Assembly: GCF_910592395.1 (NCBI RefSeq)
Contig: NC_088313.1
Span: 994,501 to 1,058,500, forward strand
From: Lineus longissimus
Lineage: Eukaryota; Nemertea; Pilidiophora; Heteronemertea; Lineidae
Reading direction: 5' to 3'
Length of the DNA stretch: 64,000 nucleotides
Position 1 is the stretch's first letter; each line of letters starts with the position of its first letter. Positions 32,601 to 41,514 of this stretch are shown here, piece after piece. Both the position numbers and the translations under genes were made by a program. Under the pieces are notes generated by a model, which had not been told where the DNA came from, did not search any database, and saw only the letters and a list, made by a program, of their open reading frames with translations.

Positions 32601-33573
32601 TTTTGCACAGGTGACTCCACAAACTTCTTAGGGATCCCTCAGACAGAGGTCGCGGCCCCGTCATTCAAAACCTGAGGTGGTAAACCGAAGTAAATATCTC
32701 ATTCAGTAAAACCCGCTCTTGACATGGCCCCCCAGCCTGCGGCAGAATGGCCCCCACTTGTGGATGACATGGCGACATTGTCATCTCAATAGGAGGTGTG
32801 AAGCAGTAATATAAATGATTTTAGATCATATCCAAGCGCAGCGGGGAGAGCTTTTTTGTCCGCGTTTGAATTTTCTTGAGACTATCAGGTGGAACACCTC
32901 TCAGGGTAACACTTACCTAATGTGTCTCCGCCGTGCCGGGCTCGCACGGGCAGACATTGTTGTCAACACCGGGAGCCGGAGCCTCCCTTCCTGTTTTGGA
33001 ACTCTCCTGTCACTGGAGTAGAATGTATGGGTTTTGGGGTGAGACTCCGCAGAAGACAAGATAAACAATACATTGAAGACAATCGGATGACAATTATAGA
33101 AATAACAGCGGTTTGGGCGGAGATTTTTATTTTGGGAAGATTCGCCTGTTTAACAACAACGGAATGCAAGTAAAAGCACTGTTCAAAGGTCAGTCGGCCA
33201 AAGGTATTTTGCTTTACTAAATTTGTTCTTCTACTGTTTCAATAATAGAAACCTATTCATCTATTCATTAAAATGGTGGGCATGACCGATCGTCTCAATT
33301 CGTCGTGCTGCCATCTGTGACGCGATTAGGTACCAATCTGATAAACAGGCTCATTTCATGTCTTTTCAGGTCAAAGTTTGGTTCCAAAATCGAAGAACGA
33401 AATTCAAGCGGGACAAAGCCAAAGACCAAGAAACAAAGAAAGCAAACGCCGAAAGTTTGGCCACGTGTAACATACTGCGCATGCTCCAACATACATCACC
33501 ACAGCCGACGTATCTCCCGCCATTTTACCCGCCATTTCCTATGGACAATAACAACGGGACATACGAAAGCTAA
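23649..33573 (+). CDS. vax: Vax-class homeodomain transcription factor, 3 exons
   Basis: Exons 23649-23907, 30870-31057 and 33370-33573 join in phase at GT-AG sites to give 216 aa. Exon 1 ends with PDYCRTLKIT. Exon 2 continues DANGVIKELVFPKALDLDRPKRARTTF. As I recall them, vertebrate Vax proteins have DYCRRILVRDAKGTIRE and LPKGLDLDRPKRTRTSF here, so the assignment is firm. The homeodomain is about residues 106-165, with Trp153, Phe154, Gln155 and Asn156 at positions 48-51. The last intron falls between homeodomain positions 44 and 45. Downstream, ESLATCNILRMLQ matches the Vax post-homeodomain motif, and then the protein ends early with a Pro/Tyr-rich tail. Vax proteins pattern the ventral forebrain and eye field in vertebrates; the role here is inferred. 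An internal ATG at 23718 (MFG, like vertebrate Vax1) may be the true start. Intron 1 is about 7 kb and intron 2 about 2.3 kb, both full of element A. Confidence 0.95.
24065..24427 (+). mobile_element. Element A split by a nested element B (vax intron 1)
   Basis: The left half (24065-24115) runs to ACAAAG and the right half resumes at CTCGCATCC (24295), exactly where intact copies read AAAGCCCGCTCGCACC. The outer terminus decays at CAGGCAAGGGCATG. The copy lies 160 bp after vax exon 1. Confidence 0.8.
24116..24294. mobile_element. Element B, copy 2, nested in element A
   Basis: The ends are CCGGTGTAA and TTACACCGG, perfect 9-bp inverted repeats. The outer CCGG on each side could instead be a 4-bp target duplication. 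The interior matches copy 1 at 15575-15749. It is younger than the element A copy it interrupts. Confidence 0.75.
25257..25576. promoter_or_regulatory. Cluster of TAAT/ATTA homeodomain-type sites in vax intron 1
   Basis: Two dense groups occur: 25257-25285 (GAATTAATTATATTAATCAGC, then CTTAATTC) and 25526-25576 (TTAATTGAT, ATAATTAATC, GTTAATTAC and CTAATTAAGG). Such motifs are the core binding sites for Q50 homeodomains like the one encoded here. The region sits 1.35-1.7 kb into intron 1. A/T-rich background could produce some of these sites by chance. Confidence 0.35.
25771..25993 (-). mobile_element. Element A, full length, reverse (vax intron 1)
   Basis: Both ends are present: CATTCCGTTCATTTGCC on the left and GGGGCAAGTAAACGTAATG on the right. 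This is one of the best copies for defining the 220-bp unit. Confidence 0.85.
26845..27060 (+). mobile_element. Element A, full length, forward (vax intron 1)
   Basis: It runs from CATTACTTTTTTTATCCC to GGGAAAATAAACGTAAGG. The internal GGATTATC and CATGGCGGTCGATAGGCC blocks are intact. Confidence 0.85.
27588..27662 (-). mobile_element. tRNA-derived SINE head (vax intron 1)
   Basis: On the minus strand, TGGCATAGTGGG matches box A and GAGTTCGAATCC matches box B, about 34 nt apart. The segment lacks a convincing closed cloverleaf, so it is better read as a SINE promoter than a tRNA gene. Confidence 0.55.
28879..29100 (-). mobile_element. Element A, full length, reverse (vax intron 1)
   Basis: It runs from TTACGTGTATCTGCCCTTGTCG to GGGCAAAATAACGTGATGA. 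The long inner hairpin (CGACCGCC … GGGGGTCG) has drifted. Confidence 0.85.
29460..29880. other. CG-rich block in vax intron 1 with overlapping frames on both strands
   Basis: The segment 29470-29640 is richer in CG dinucleotides than its surroundings. A 117-codon plus-strand frame and a 105-codon minus-strand frame overlap here. Neither product resembles a family I know. It could be an unmethylated regulatory block, a remnant of an unrelated insertion, or a missed exon. Confidence 0.3.
30275..30440 (+). mobile_element. Element A, right end missing (vax intron 1)
   Basis: TCATTATTCCGTTATTTTGCCC through AAGGGTTATC is present. Similarity fades after CACGTCGAATCC. It lies 430 bp before the homeobox exon. 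Confidence 0.8.
31094..31290 (+). mobile_element. Element A just after the homeobox exon donor (vax intron 2)
   Basis: The element begins about 35 bp after the exon-2 donor (31058). AAAGCCCGCTCGCACCTAGG and GGGTTATCGGGGC are well preserved, and the 3' terminus is lost. Confidence 0.8.
31307..31443. mobile_element. Foldback element with CCGGAA…AAATGAAATG arms (vax intron 2)
   Basis: The left end CTCGGAATGGAATAAAACAA is mirrored by the right end TTTCGTTTTGTTTTGTTCCG. The inner GGGTGCACTTCACTCG resembles blocks at 38564-38585 and 63216-63236, where similar right ends occur. I treat these as one dispersed family. Confidence 0.6.
31996..32151. mobile_element. MITE-like element with GGGCCCGGTTGTTCAAAAG ends (vax intron 2)
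   Basis: The left GGGCCCGGTTGTTCAAAAGCAC is the imperfect reverse complement of the right end GTGGTTTTGAACAACTCAGCCC. The interior holds repeated CACGTTA / TAACGT motifs. A fragment with CAGTAAAACCC recurs near 32700. Confidence 0.7.
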
Positions 33574-33893
33574 TACTCTGGTCGCAACAGCCAATAGACA
33601 ATAGTGAGCTGTAGTTAGGCAAGGACCCCGAATGACGAATTTCGCTAGAAATTCCCATATTTGACCGATTTCACGCAGGTCAGTTGCAGCGCCATCTCAT
33701 AACATATCTGGTTACTAGCGAAATCGGAAGTATCTGAATCGAAAATAAACTCCCGCAAAACTTTAGCAGTTTGCCGGGCACATTTTAATTTCGCCATTCG
33801 CATTATTACTGGTCGATTTGCATTATTACTGGTCGACCATATTCATTGTAAATTACCATTGATGTGTATTCGTTATATTTATATTCTAAACTG

Positions 33894-33899
33894 AATAAA
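33894..33899 (+). terminator. Polyadenylation signal, vax
   Basis: This AATAAA lies 321 bp after the stop codon, in CTGAATAAACC. A closer AATAAA is at 33744-33749. Either gives a short 3' UTR. Confidence 0.5.
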
Positions 33900-36041
33900 C
33901 CTACATGAAATGTGAAAGGTCGTCTCTGATTTAATAACTTAAGGCAGATTTCGCGACAAAGAAGAACGAAACACGACTGTCGCACCGTCAAGTCCTGTGC
34001 GAATTCACTTCGGCGAACACTCGTAAGATTATATCTGTAGTGCACATGGAGTAGAACATACAGGTCACAAAGGAATGTATTGTTTCAACATCAAAGCCAC
34101 CGCTCGTTTCGAAAGACGCGCGTAGGGTCAGCTAGAGCTCTCTCGGGTCACGCATTCACCCAAGCCATTTCCGCACAACTGGCCTGTGGTGTGATTTCCA
34201 CTCGCCTGTTATTGCACTTGCCTGTGAACGAGGTTTCCAAGAAACTTGCCTCTTGTGTCATGTTTCAGTTCAATGACGATACCAGGTACACTTTCGAAAT
34301 ATGATTATATCAACATGGACCATAGAGTTGATTTAAATGAATTCTTTTCAAACTGAATTAACAGAACTGAGAGACCAATACTCGACAATCAGGGAATTGT
34401 AAACCCTACACAACATGTTCATTTTAAGCATGACGTGATACCACGTGGCTTTCCGACCACACCCTCGGCTTACAGGCGAATTCGCTACTGCTCGGAGAGC
34501 GCCTGAACGGAGTCTTACGTTATTTCGAGAGACGGCGCTCGCATCTCGCTCGCGGTCGACGCCATGCAAGTCGTGTGAGCTCCGACATAACGGCAAACTA
34601 TCGCTGTGAACAAATGTGTGAAAACCGGGCGGACTTGAATTCGTAAAGGACGTTTTGATCTGCCCGATGGAAAGACGACACAAGTGCAATGTTGATAACA
34701 CGGATACCTCTCGATTTTTTTCAAAATAGGATAATACATTAAATTCGTTTTTTGGCGGACCTAATTGTCTACAGGTAAATATTTTATATTTCTTCTTAAA
34801 GGGGGCTTCGTATCGCATCCAAATATGCAAGTTCATGGGAATCCAAAGACTTCCTAAGAGTGATATCTCGGTCTCCAATCAAAGACAGAATTATATTATT
34901 CGTCCGTGATTTCGCTCAAGCCGAACTGATCGTGATGATTACTTTCGCAGTTGTTCAGGCAGGTAACAGGGGTAACAGCGTCTTATGTAATCACCCGCCA
35001 ACCCTTCCATTTGCCTGATTAACTGCGAATACGACAACCCAAATTAGTTATGCATGAGCGATATCGCGTACGAATGAGTTTTGTTTTTGTTCGGACACCG
35101 TGGGTATCTTTACTTATGGCATTTCATGGTAGTTTCTTGATCGTGGCAGCTCTTTTTAAGACGCTATTTGCAAATCTCTGTTGATTGTAACGATGTTTTC
35201 CAAAGGGGTCGCCCGTAGCCCCCAATTCTCCTCCTCTGTCACGCCTATGACTGGGAAAAAATATAGCCACTGCATATTTTATGTGACCTTTACTGTCTCC
35301 AACACAATGCAGTGATTAAGAAGTCTCTGCCAATGGCAGTTACAAAAATCTGTAGGCCTATGTATTTTCTATCGGAATTTCCTATATTGATATATTTAAG
35401 AAAACTTAATCGATCCTAGATGTTTGTTTTATGAAATAAACTGTGAAGTTTTAAATTATACATTACAACCCTCATAATCTTTATATAGAATCTGTTGTTG
35501 AACTTTTATTTATATAGAATTTTTATACGACGATGTTGTGTGAATCATTCTTTCATAGATTTTACAAATGTTTCTAAATACATTATTCATCTAGACGTGT
35601 TCGCAAGTGACCCGAGGACATATTTTTTTCTGACAAAGTTCAGCATGAAGCATCAAAGCAGATCAACATTCAGTTTTTTACTTTTCTCCAAAAATGAATC
35701 ATACCAAAATTCCAATATTGTTTAGACATTTTATAATTCCAAAATCAATTCCTTTATGATATTTAAAAAAGCCTTGAGCTATATCGGTCGCGTGTAGTTG
35801 ATCTTCCAGAATGTTTCGTTTTCCAAAAATTACCTCAGTTTGAAATATTTCAATAAAATAATTCCTAAAATTAGATAGTTAAAGGTGTGTTTTTCTAATG
35901 TAGGCTGACTATCATTCGGTGCGATGCGAAATTCGTTCGGTATATTTACCAGAAAGAAGGTCAGCCGCAACAAATAAATCTATGTTTTTGGTCTATTCTG
36001 GAGAAAAAAACAGTGTAAAATATTTTGCACGGGAAGGAAAA

Positions 36042-36221
36042 CATTACGTTATTCTTTCCTTCCTTTCGCATTTAAAGAATTCAGGCTGAGCCCAAAATAC
36101 GGTCTATTGTCTTTGAACAAAGCCCGCTCGCACCAGGCCTAAATTCCCGGTCCATTGTCTTTGAACAAAGCCCGCTCGCACCAGGCCTAAATTCCCATTG
36201 TTCTGCTGTCTGATCGCAATG
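36042..36221 (+). mobile_element. Element A with internal 48-bp duplication
   Basis: It begins CATTACGTTATTC. The block from GGTCtATTGTC to CCTAAATTCCC is repeated immediately, with one visible difference (GGTCTATT/GGTCCATT). The right half is missing. Confidence 0.85.
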
Positions 36222-36699
36222 AGTAATTTGTATTGATTTGAAAACCAAATTGACCTATATTTACAAAGTATTCCCATTTGTATCTTCTTTTCCCTCTTGT
36301 CTTTGTTTATGTGTCATTTACCTTTTACGCAATTTTTTTTAATATTTCGTCAGAATTTTGAGTCTTATTGACCCACAATCGACTAGCCTCGTCATTGGTA
36401 ACGGTTCCTTAGTGATACTAGCACCGTTTATAGCGTATATTATTTGGCATCTTCCGGTCGGTCTTTTGCGGTTTTCGAGAGGCAGCAACTTGGAAGCTCG
36501 ATTGAAACATCTAGCCCCTCTCGTTTCTGAATTACCCCGACAACAAATGTCATGTTTGGAAAATCAAGCACCTGTAATTTCTATAATGATGACAAGATGT
36601 TTGGCTGTTGCGGCGGGAAACTGGCTAACAACATCAAACACGCGATGCACTAGCGCTAAACATCTTCTGTATGAAAAACTGTTAGGTGGTGTCAGCGAT

Positions 36700-36719
36700 G
36701 GGGGGGGGGGGGGGGGGGG
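36700..36719 (+). repeat. Poly-G run of 20
   Basis: This is an uninterrupted G tract followed by TGGAGGG. It could fold into a G-quadruplex and is likely to be length-polymorphic or an assembly weak point. Confidence 0.9.
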
Positions 36720-37221
36720 TGGAGGGTAGAATAGTGCATACTTTGACCCGGCGCAATGCTTCCGTGATGGCCTCTTTGATATTTCTTTTAGATCGAGTTA
36801 TAACTCAAATGATTTTGATTCAGGCTGATGACTATGTCGAGTGTTTTGGATCATGATTTGATTTATCACCCATTTCCTGTACTTGATGCGGGTGTCAGAA
36901 TACATGTTCTAATGGAGTAAACCGGTAGCACCTTTGATAATATTTAACCCTGATGACAATATTGATTAGTAAACATGAATCATTTGAATTTGATAAAACT
37001 TTAAAATTATAATGCCAAAGGGTATGACAGCTAGATCACAAAGGCTGGGGCTGACGGAAATTCTCAGGGAGAAATTATTCATGAAGATCTCTATCTCGGT
37101 GAAGCACTGCCGCATTACTTCGTGTTTAGGGGATGCTCTCAACTACCAGATGCAATCGTATTCAATTTGATATTAACAAATAGCTCATTTTTTAAAGAGA
37201 GTCATGCAGATGATTTCACAC

Positions 37222-37285
37222 ATCCCTGCAGGAGGATTTCACATATCCCTGCAGGAGGATTTCCCATATCCCTGCAGGAGGAGCC
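37222..37285 (+). repeat. 23-bp tandem repeat, 3 copies
   Basis: ATCCCTGCAGGAGGATTTC starts at 37222, 37245 and 37268, spaced exactly 23 bp. The copies are nearly identical. No coding role is apparent. Confidence 0.9.
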
Positions 37286-38221
37286 TGTAGTACGACGAGT
37301 GGGCATGGCAGTCTATCGTTTAAGGTGATTTACGCGGAATGCGAGAATACCAATTGGCTGGGGTGCTCTATGTACAGTCTTGTCACGCAAAACAGGACAG
37401 ACAGTTAACAGTATTTACAGAACTCTGAAGGTCTAATTCCATTAGAGCAGACAGGTCAAATACTCCATGTGTACCCAGCGGTGCCTGCAAACAAAGTGCG
37501 CGCGCGGTTTCGCCGGGGCGACAACTCATCAATCAAAATTAATCGAACGCACGCGGTTTCCGCGGTCGCCGATAGTTCCCGCTAAAATGGCGGAAAACGA
37601 AGTTTTGATCGCCAAATCGGGCCATTTACAAACGTTTCGTCACCACGAATTAAGAATGCGCTGCATCTAAGATAGTTCAATAGATTGGCAAACTCACTTA
37701 ACTTGTTGAATGACTCTTCACGATAAACTGACGTTGATCAGCTAAATAAACAATGATTGCTCCGTCATTTTCTCTGATAAATAGCAATGCGGAATGCCAA
37801 GTAGAATCTTTGCCATCAAAAAAAACAAATATCTGCTTATTTGGGAAGTCTCATTCTCCGCGACAAAAGACGGATTGCAAGTACGCATGCGACAGAAATG
37901 GTCCCAGTTAATGAAACCGTAGCAACAGCTGGAAGACGAGGCGCTGATCGGTGTGAAGGTCAGTGCTTCTGTCAAGCCATATACGGCGTACAGTTTATTA
38001 TTTCCGTAACATTTTGTCACGATCTACATTACCTTCCTGGCCACTTGGCCGTCTTATCTATTTACCCATCAGTCACCTGTCCGGAAGTTCCCGGCGGGGC
38101 AGAAAGTGAGGTTGTTAAAGAACACATTCAATGCCCAAATCGATGACTGTCCCATTAGTGTATCGAGCAGGAGGTTGGGGACAGTGCATTCATTACGTGT
38201 ATTTACCTTGCCAGTTTATGC

Positions 38222-38475
38222 ATATCGACCACCATGAAAACTGTGTTTTTGGGCGTGGATCATTTTGCCCCCTGCCTTGCAGTTAAAAGAATTCAGCCCT
38301 CGCTCTATTATCTTTGAACAATGCCCGTTTGCACCTTTAGGCCTAAATTCCCATTGTTCTACAGTCTTATCAACAAAATTATCACGGTATATCTTGATGA
38401 TAAACATCGACCCCCACGAGGCAGTGTCCCAGGGGGTCGATAAGCCAAAAACGCCAAGGCTAAATAAAGGTAATG
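38222..38475 (+). mobile_element. Element A, preceded by a short reverse fragment
   Basis: Bases 38222-38245 match the inner right arm in reverse (ATCGACCACCATGAAAACTG). A nearly complete forward copy then runs from 38259 (ATCATTTTGCCCC) to 38475 (AAATAAAGGTAATGA). Confidence 0.8.
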
Positions 38476-38563
38476 ATTAAAATTCCTGACGCACCTTACG
38501 GTCGGAGGAAATGACATCACTATCAGCTGCAAATTTTCTTGCCGAATTTCCGACATTTCATTT

Positions 38564-38650
38564 CGAGGGTGTGCATTCCGCAAGTTATATTTCGTTTCGT
38601 TTCGTTTCGATGATTTTATTTTGTTCCAGTGATTACATTCCGAGTTATTT
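38564..38650. mobile_element. Right end of the CCGGAA foldback family
   Basis: GAGGGTGTGCATTCCGC, then repeats of TTTCG, then TTATTTTGTTCC match the right side of the element at 31307-31443. The left end was not found. Confidence 0.45.
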
Positions 38651-39237
38651 CTGGACCCTAAGCTTATTTTTTTAACGCCTTCTTGGTAATCTTAGCATGC
38701 AGTGTGTCATTCTTATCACGCTCTCACCTCCTTGGAAAGAAGCCTCCGATAGCAAACAAAAATGGCGCGATAAATGACATTTCTCATTCCGCGGTATAAT
38801 CTAGCGTGCGGTGTTTCACATGAAGTTTGTTCTCACCTTCTTTGAATGGTTCTTTCGATTGCAAATGCATGTTCCGTGCGTACCTGTCTGGAACGCGCCC
38901 CGGCCTCGCAATCGATTGGTTTAATGGGTAATTCTTGTCCCGCGTAATCACTCGACAAAGAGATATTATCCGGGTGGTGTGGGATCAGGAGTTCTTCATC
39001 AATTTCAAGAATCGATAAATATCCTATCGGGTCCTAGTAAGCCAAGATAATTGTACGGGTACGTACAGGTATTTGATTATAACTTCGATGCAAGTTGTCG
39101 GTTTCGAGGACCGAAAGATAAATTCTGCGAAAGCGGTAAAACTGCGGCGGTGAACTGGTGTAGTGGAGTCATACCGGAATTTCAGGGAAATACAAATAGA
39201 GAGTTTTTGCGAAACACCCAAAACGCAAACACGAACG

Positions 39238-39290
39238 CCTGCAAATCATGCTAACATCGCCCATCGAAACAGATTCGCATGGGGCTCCGC
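39238..39290 (+). mobile_element. Element A fragment
   Basis: Only the GCAAATCATGCTAACATCG to CGCATGGGGCTCCG portion is recognisable. Confidence 0.6.
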
Positions 39291-39742
39291 ATCACTAATT
39301 GACCAATCAGCGTAGATCGCATAGAAAAGTAGTACTTTAAGTAATCAATGCGTGGTCTCACTGTCCAGTAGGGGTGCTATCTGTGCAATCAGAATGTAGT
39401 TTCTCTGATATCATGAATTAAAGTTGTTTCTGGCGAACATTCTGATGAACCTCTGAGCCTCATATGTTCACCGGCGTGGATTTGGGGATCGAATTAACCC
39501 GCTGAGCCGTGAAACGTGTTGGACGCGTGCAATTAAGACAAAAACGACCCCAAAAACTTCAGACCCCCAAACCCTGAAATTATCATGCTCATGACCTGTC
39601 AAAAATTATATGGATCTCTGTCCTGGGTGAGGACTTTCTGCCCTGCAAATATTAGGTTCGAGTGAGATATTGGGAAAAACTTATGGCGGTTGATGTCTAA
39701 AGGAAAATGGCTTAAAATCTATTAGTGGTGTGTAGCCATGGT

Positions 39743-39783
39743 AGTCGGTAGGCCTAAACTGGCAAGGGCAAATGAACGTGACA
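39743..39783 (+). mobile_element. Element A right-end fragment
   Basis: GTCGGTAGGCCTAAACTGG then CAAGGGCAAATGAACGTGA match the right terminus of the family. Confidence 0.65.
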
Positions 39784-40216
39784 GACTTCGTACTTGGTCG
39801 TTCGTACGGCGGATGGCGAAACTGCTTTTGAGTTCTGGAGCCAAGGGGTTACGACGACGACGCGAACGAGGATGACGCACATCGTCGTTCGCAGCTCTTC
39901 GTACAGTTTGCGAATCCTTTCACGTTGATAAACATGGCCAAGTGAGAAATCAAATTCGCCTCACGATTCGGCCACGTTGTGACGCCGAATCTCGTTTGTC
40001 CTTGAGGAGGAGGCGATCTACAAGATATGAATTGTTTGCTGAGCGAAATGGAGTAGATAACAGACGATAAGAGGACTAATTAGAGCCAGCGATGTTTGAT
40101 CAAGGGAGAAAAAACATTATCGCTGGCGAACCCTAGGCCGAAGATCCTCGATGTAGCGATCGTAGCCCGATCAAGCTATCACACACCGATTGCGCCCTGT
40201 AATTCTGTTAAGTTCT

Positions 40217-40276
40217 GTGGCACAGTGGCAGACTTTTGTTCGGAAGGTCGTGGGTTCGAGGCTCAGCCAGTGCCAC
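40217..40276 (+). mobile_element. tRNA-like SINE head, family partner at 63595
   Basis: It is bounded by GTGGCAC and GTGCCAC, a perfect 7-bp acceptor-type stem. It contains GTGGCACAGTGGC (box A-like) and GTGGGTTCGAGGC (box B). The shared CGGAAGGTCGT block links it to the copy at 63595-63662. About 100 bp of possible SINE body follows. Confidence 0.6.
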
Positions 40277-40545
40277 TCGCATGAAAAAGCCACGTGCAGG
40301 GCAGTGGGTTGCTTGGTTTCTGGAATAGGCTGGGGAATGAATGTATCGAATGTTCAGTATAAAGCGCTTAGCCTAAGAGCTTATATCTCATTTCAATAGC
40401 TTATCATATCCGGCGCAGATTGATCATCGCCAAACAGCTCGATAGACCAGGGCCGTATGTAAAAACCTTTTGCACAAAAATCGCATCTTTGCATGTTCCT
40501 GACGATTTCAGTAACGTTTTCTCGATTGCTCGGTACAGGCGATCA

Positions 40546-40930
40546 AAAGGAATAGCTTGATTGGCCTTCCACCTGTCGATCGAGGGGAGTAGCTTGATCG
40601 CCCTACCACCTGTCGATCAAGAGGAATAGCTTGATTGGCCTACCACCTGTCGACCGAGGGGAATAGCTTGATCGCCCTACCGCCCGTCGCTCGCAGGAAT
40701 AGCTGGATCGCCCTACCGCCCGTCGCTCGCAGGAATAGCTTGATCGCCCTACCGTCCGTCGCTCGCAGGAATAGCTTGATCGCCCTACCGCCCGTCGCTC
40801 GCAGGAATAGCTTGATCGCCCTACCGCCAGTCGCTCGCAGGAATAGCTTGATCGCCCTACCGGCCGTCGCTCGCAGGAATAGCTTGATCGCCCTACCGCC
40901 CGTCGCTCGCAGGAATAGCTCGATCAGCCT
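40546..40930. repeat. 36/37-bp minisatellite, about 10 copies
   Basis: The unit contains GGAATAGCTTGATCGCCC, TACCGCCCGTCGCTCGCA. Periods at the left edge are 37 bp with GATCGAGGGG spacers and become a uniform 36 bp from about 40662. The plus-strand frame across it (period 12 residues) reflects repetition. Confidence 0.9.
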
Positions 40931-41267
40931 CCTATCGGGCGATGAAGGATTCTGCCTGACTGGTAACCACTGATGTTTGACAACAAAAGAAAAACAATCT
41001 CGCTGGTGAAGTCAGAGAGATTCTTTTCTGTTTTGGGGGAATAATCACGTTTTGGAAAGTAGCCATGGTAATAACAACCGATGGGAACGAATCGGAAGGA
41101 ACAGATGGCAAATATGTAGAATCAATATTCTGCGGGTATCTGACATGATGAGGATTTTTAATCCATGTCAATCACTCTGATCGTAGTAATAAAACAATAC
41201 CATGGTTTTGCTCCCAACTCTGGTTACAGTTGTCGAGGAGAAGCATTACTCGCTGGTCTGGTGTTTT

Positions 41268-41325
41268 TCATATCGTTCTGGCCAAAGGTTCTCAGTTAAA
41301 CTCAGGAATGTGACCATCACAGTAT
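41268..41325 (+). repeat. Dispersed repeat, partner at 3186-3262
   Basis: CATATCGTTCTGGCCAAAGG and CTCAGGAATGTGACC are shared with the copy in intron 3 of the CLAMP-domain gene. Confidence 0.55.
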
Positions 41326-41378
41326 CACTGGTATGATACTTGCTCCACTTTGATGGTCAGTTATAGGGCCTTTGAGAG

Positions 41379-41514
41379 TTGATGTTATCACGATTTTCCC
41401 TGATAACCCTCTGATAAGACCGCAGAACAATGAGAATTCAGGGCAAGGAGACCGTGTGTTGGGCTAGGCCTGAATTCTTTGAACTGCGAGGTAAGGGGTA
41501 AAAAACGCAATGGC
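41379..41514 (-). mobile_element. Element A, reverse, truncated
   Basis: It carries GATGTTATCACGATTTTCCC, GGGCTAGGCCTGAATTC and a decayed left terminus, GGGGTAAAAAACGCAATG. Confidence 0.75.

Noticed and set aside
34348-34878. 176-codon minus-strand frame
   Set aside because: It shows no family resemblance and irregular composition, and a shorter frame overlaps it on the same strand. Probably chance.
40635-40973. 112-codon frame with a 12-residue period
   Set aside because: It is explained by the 36-bp minisatellite.
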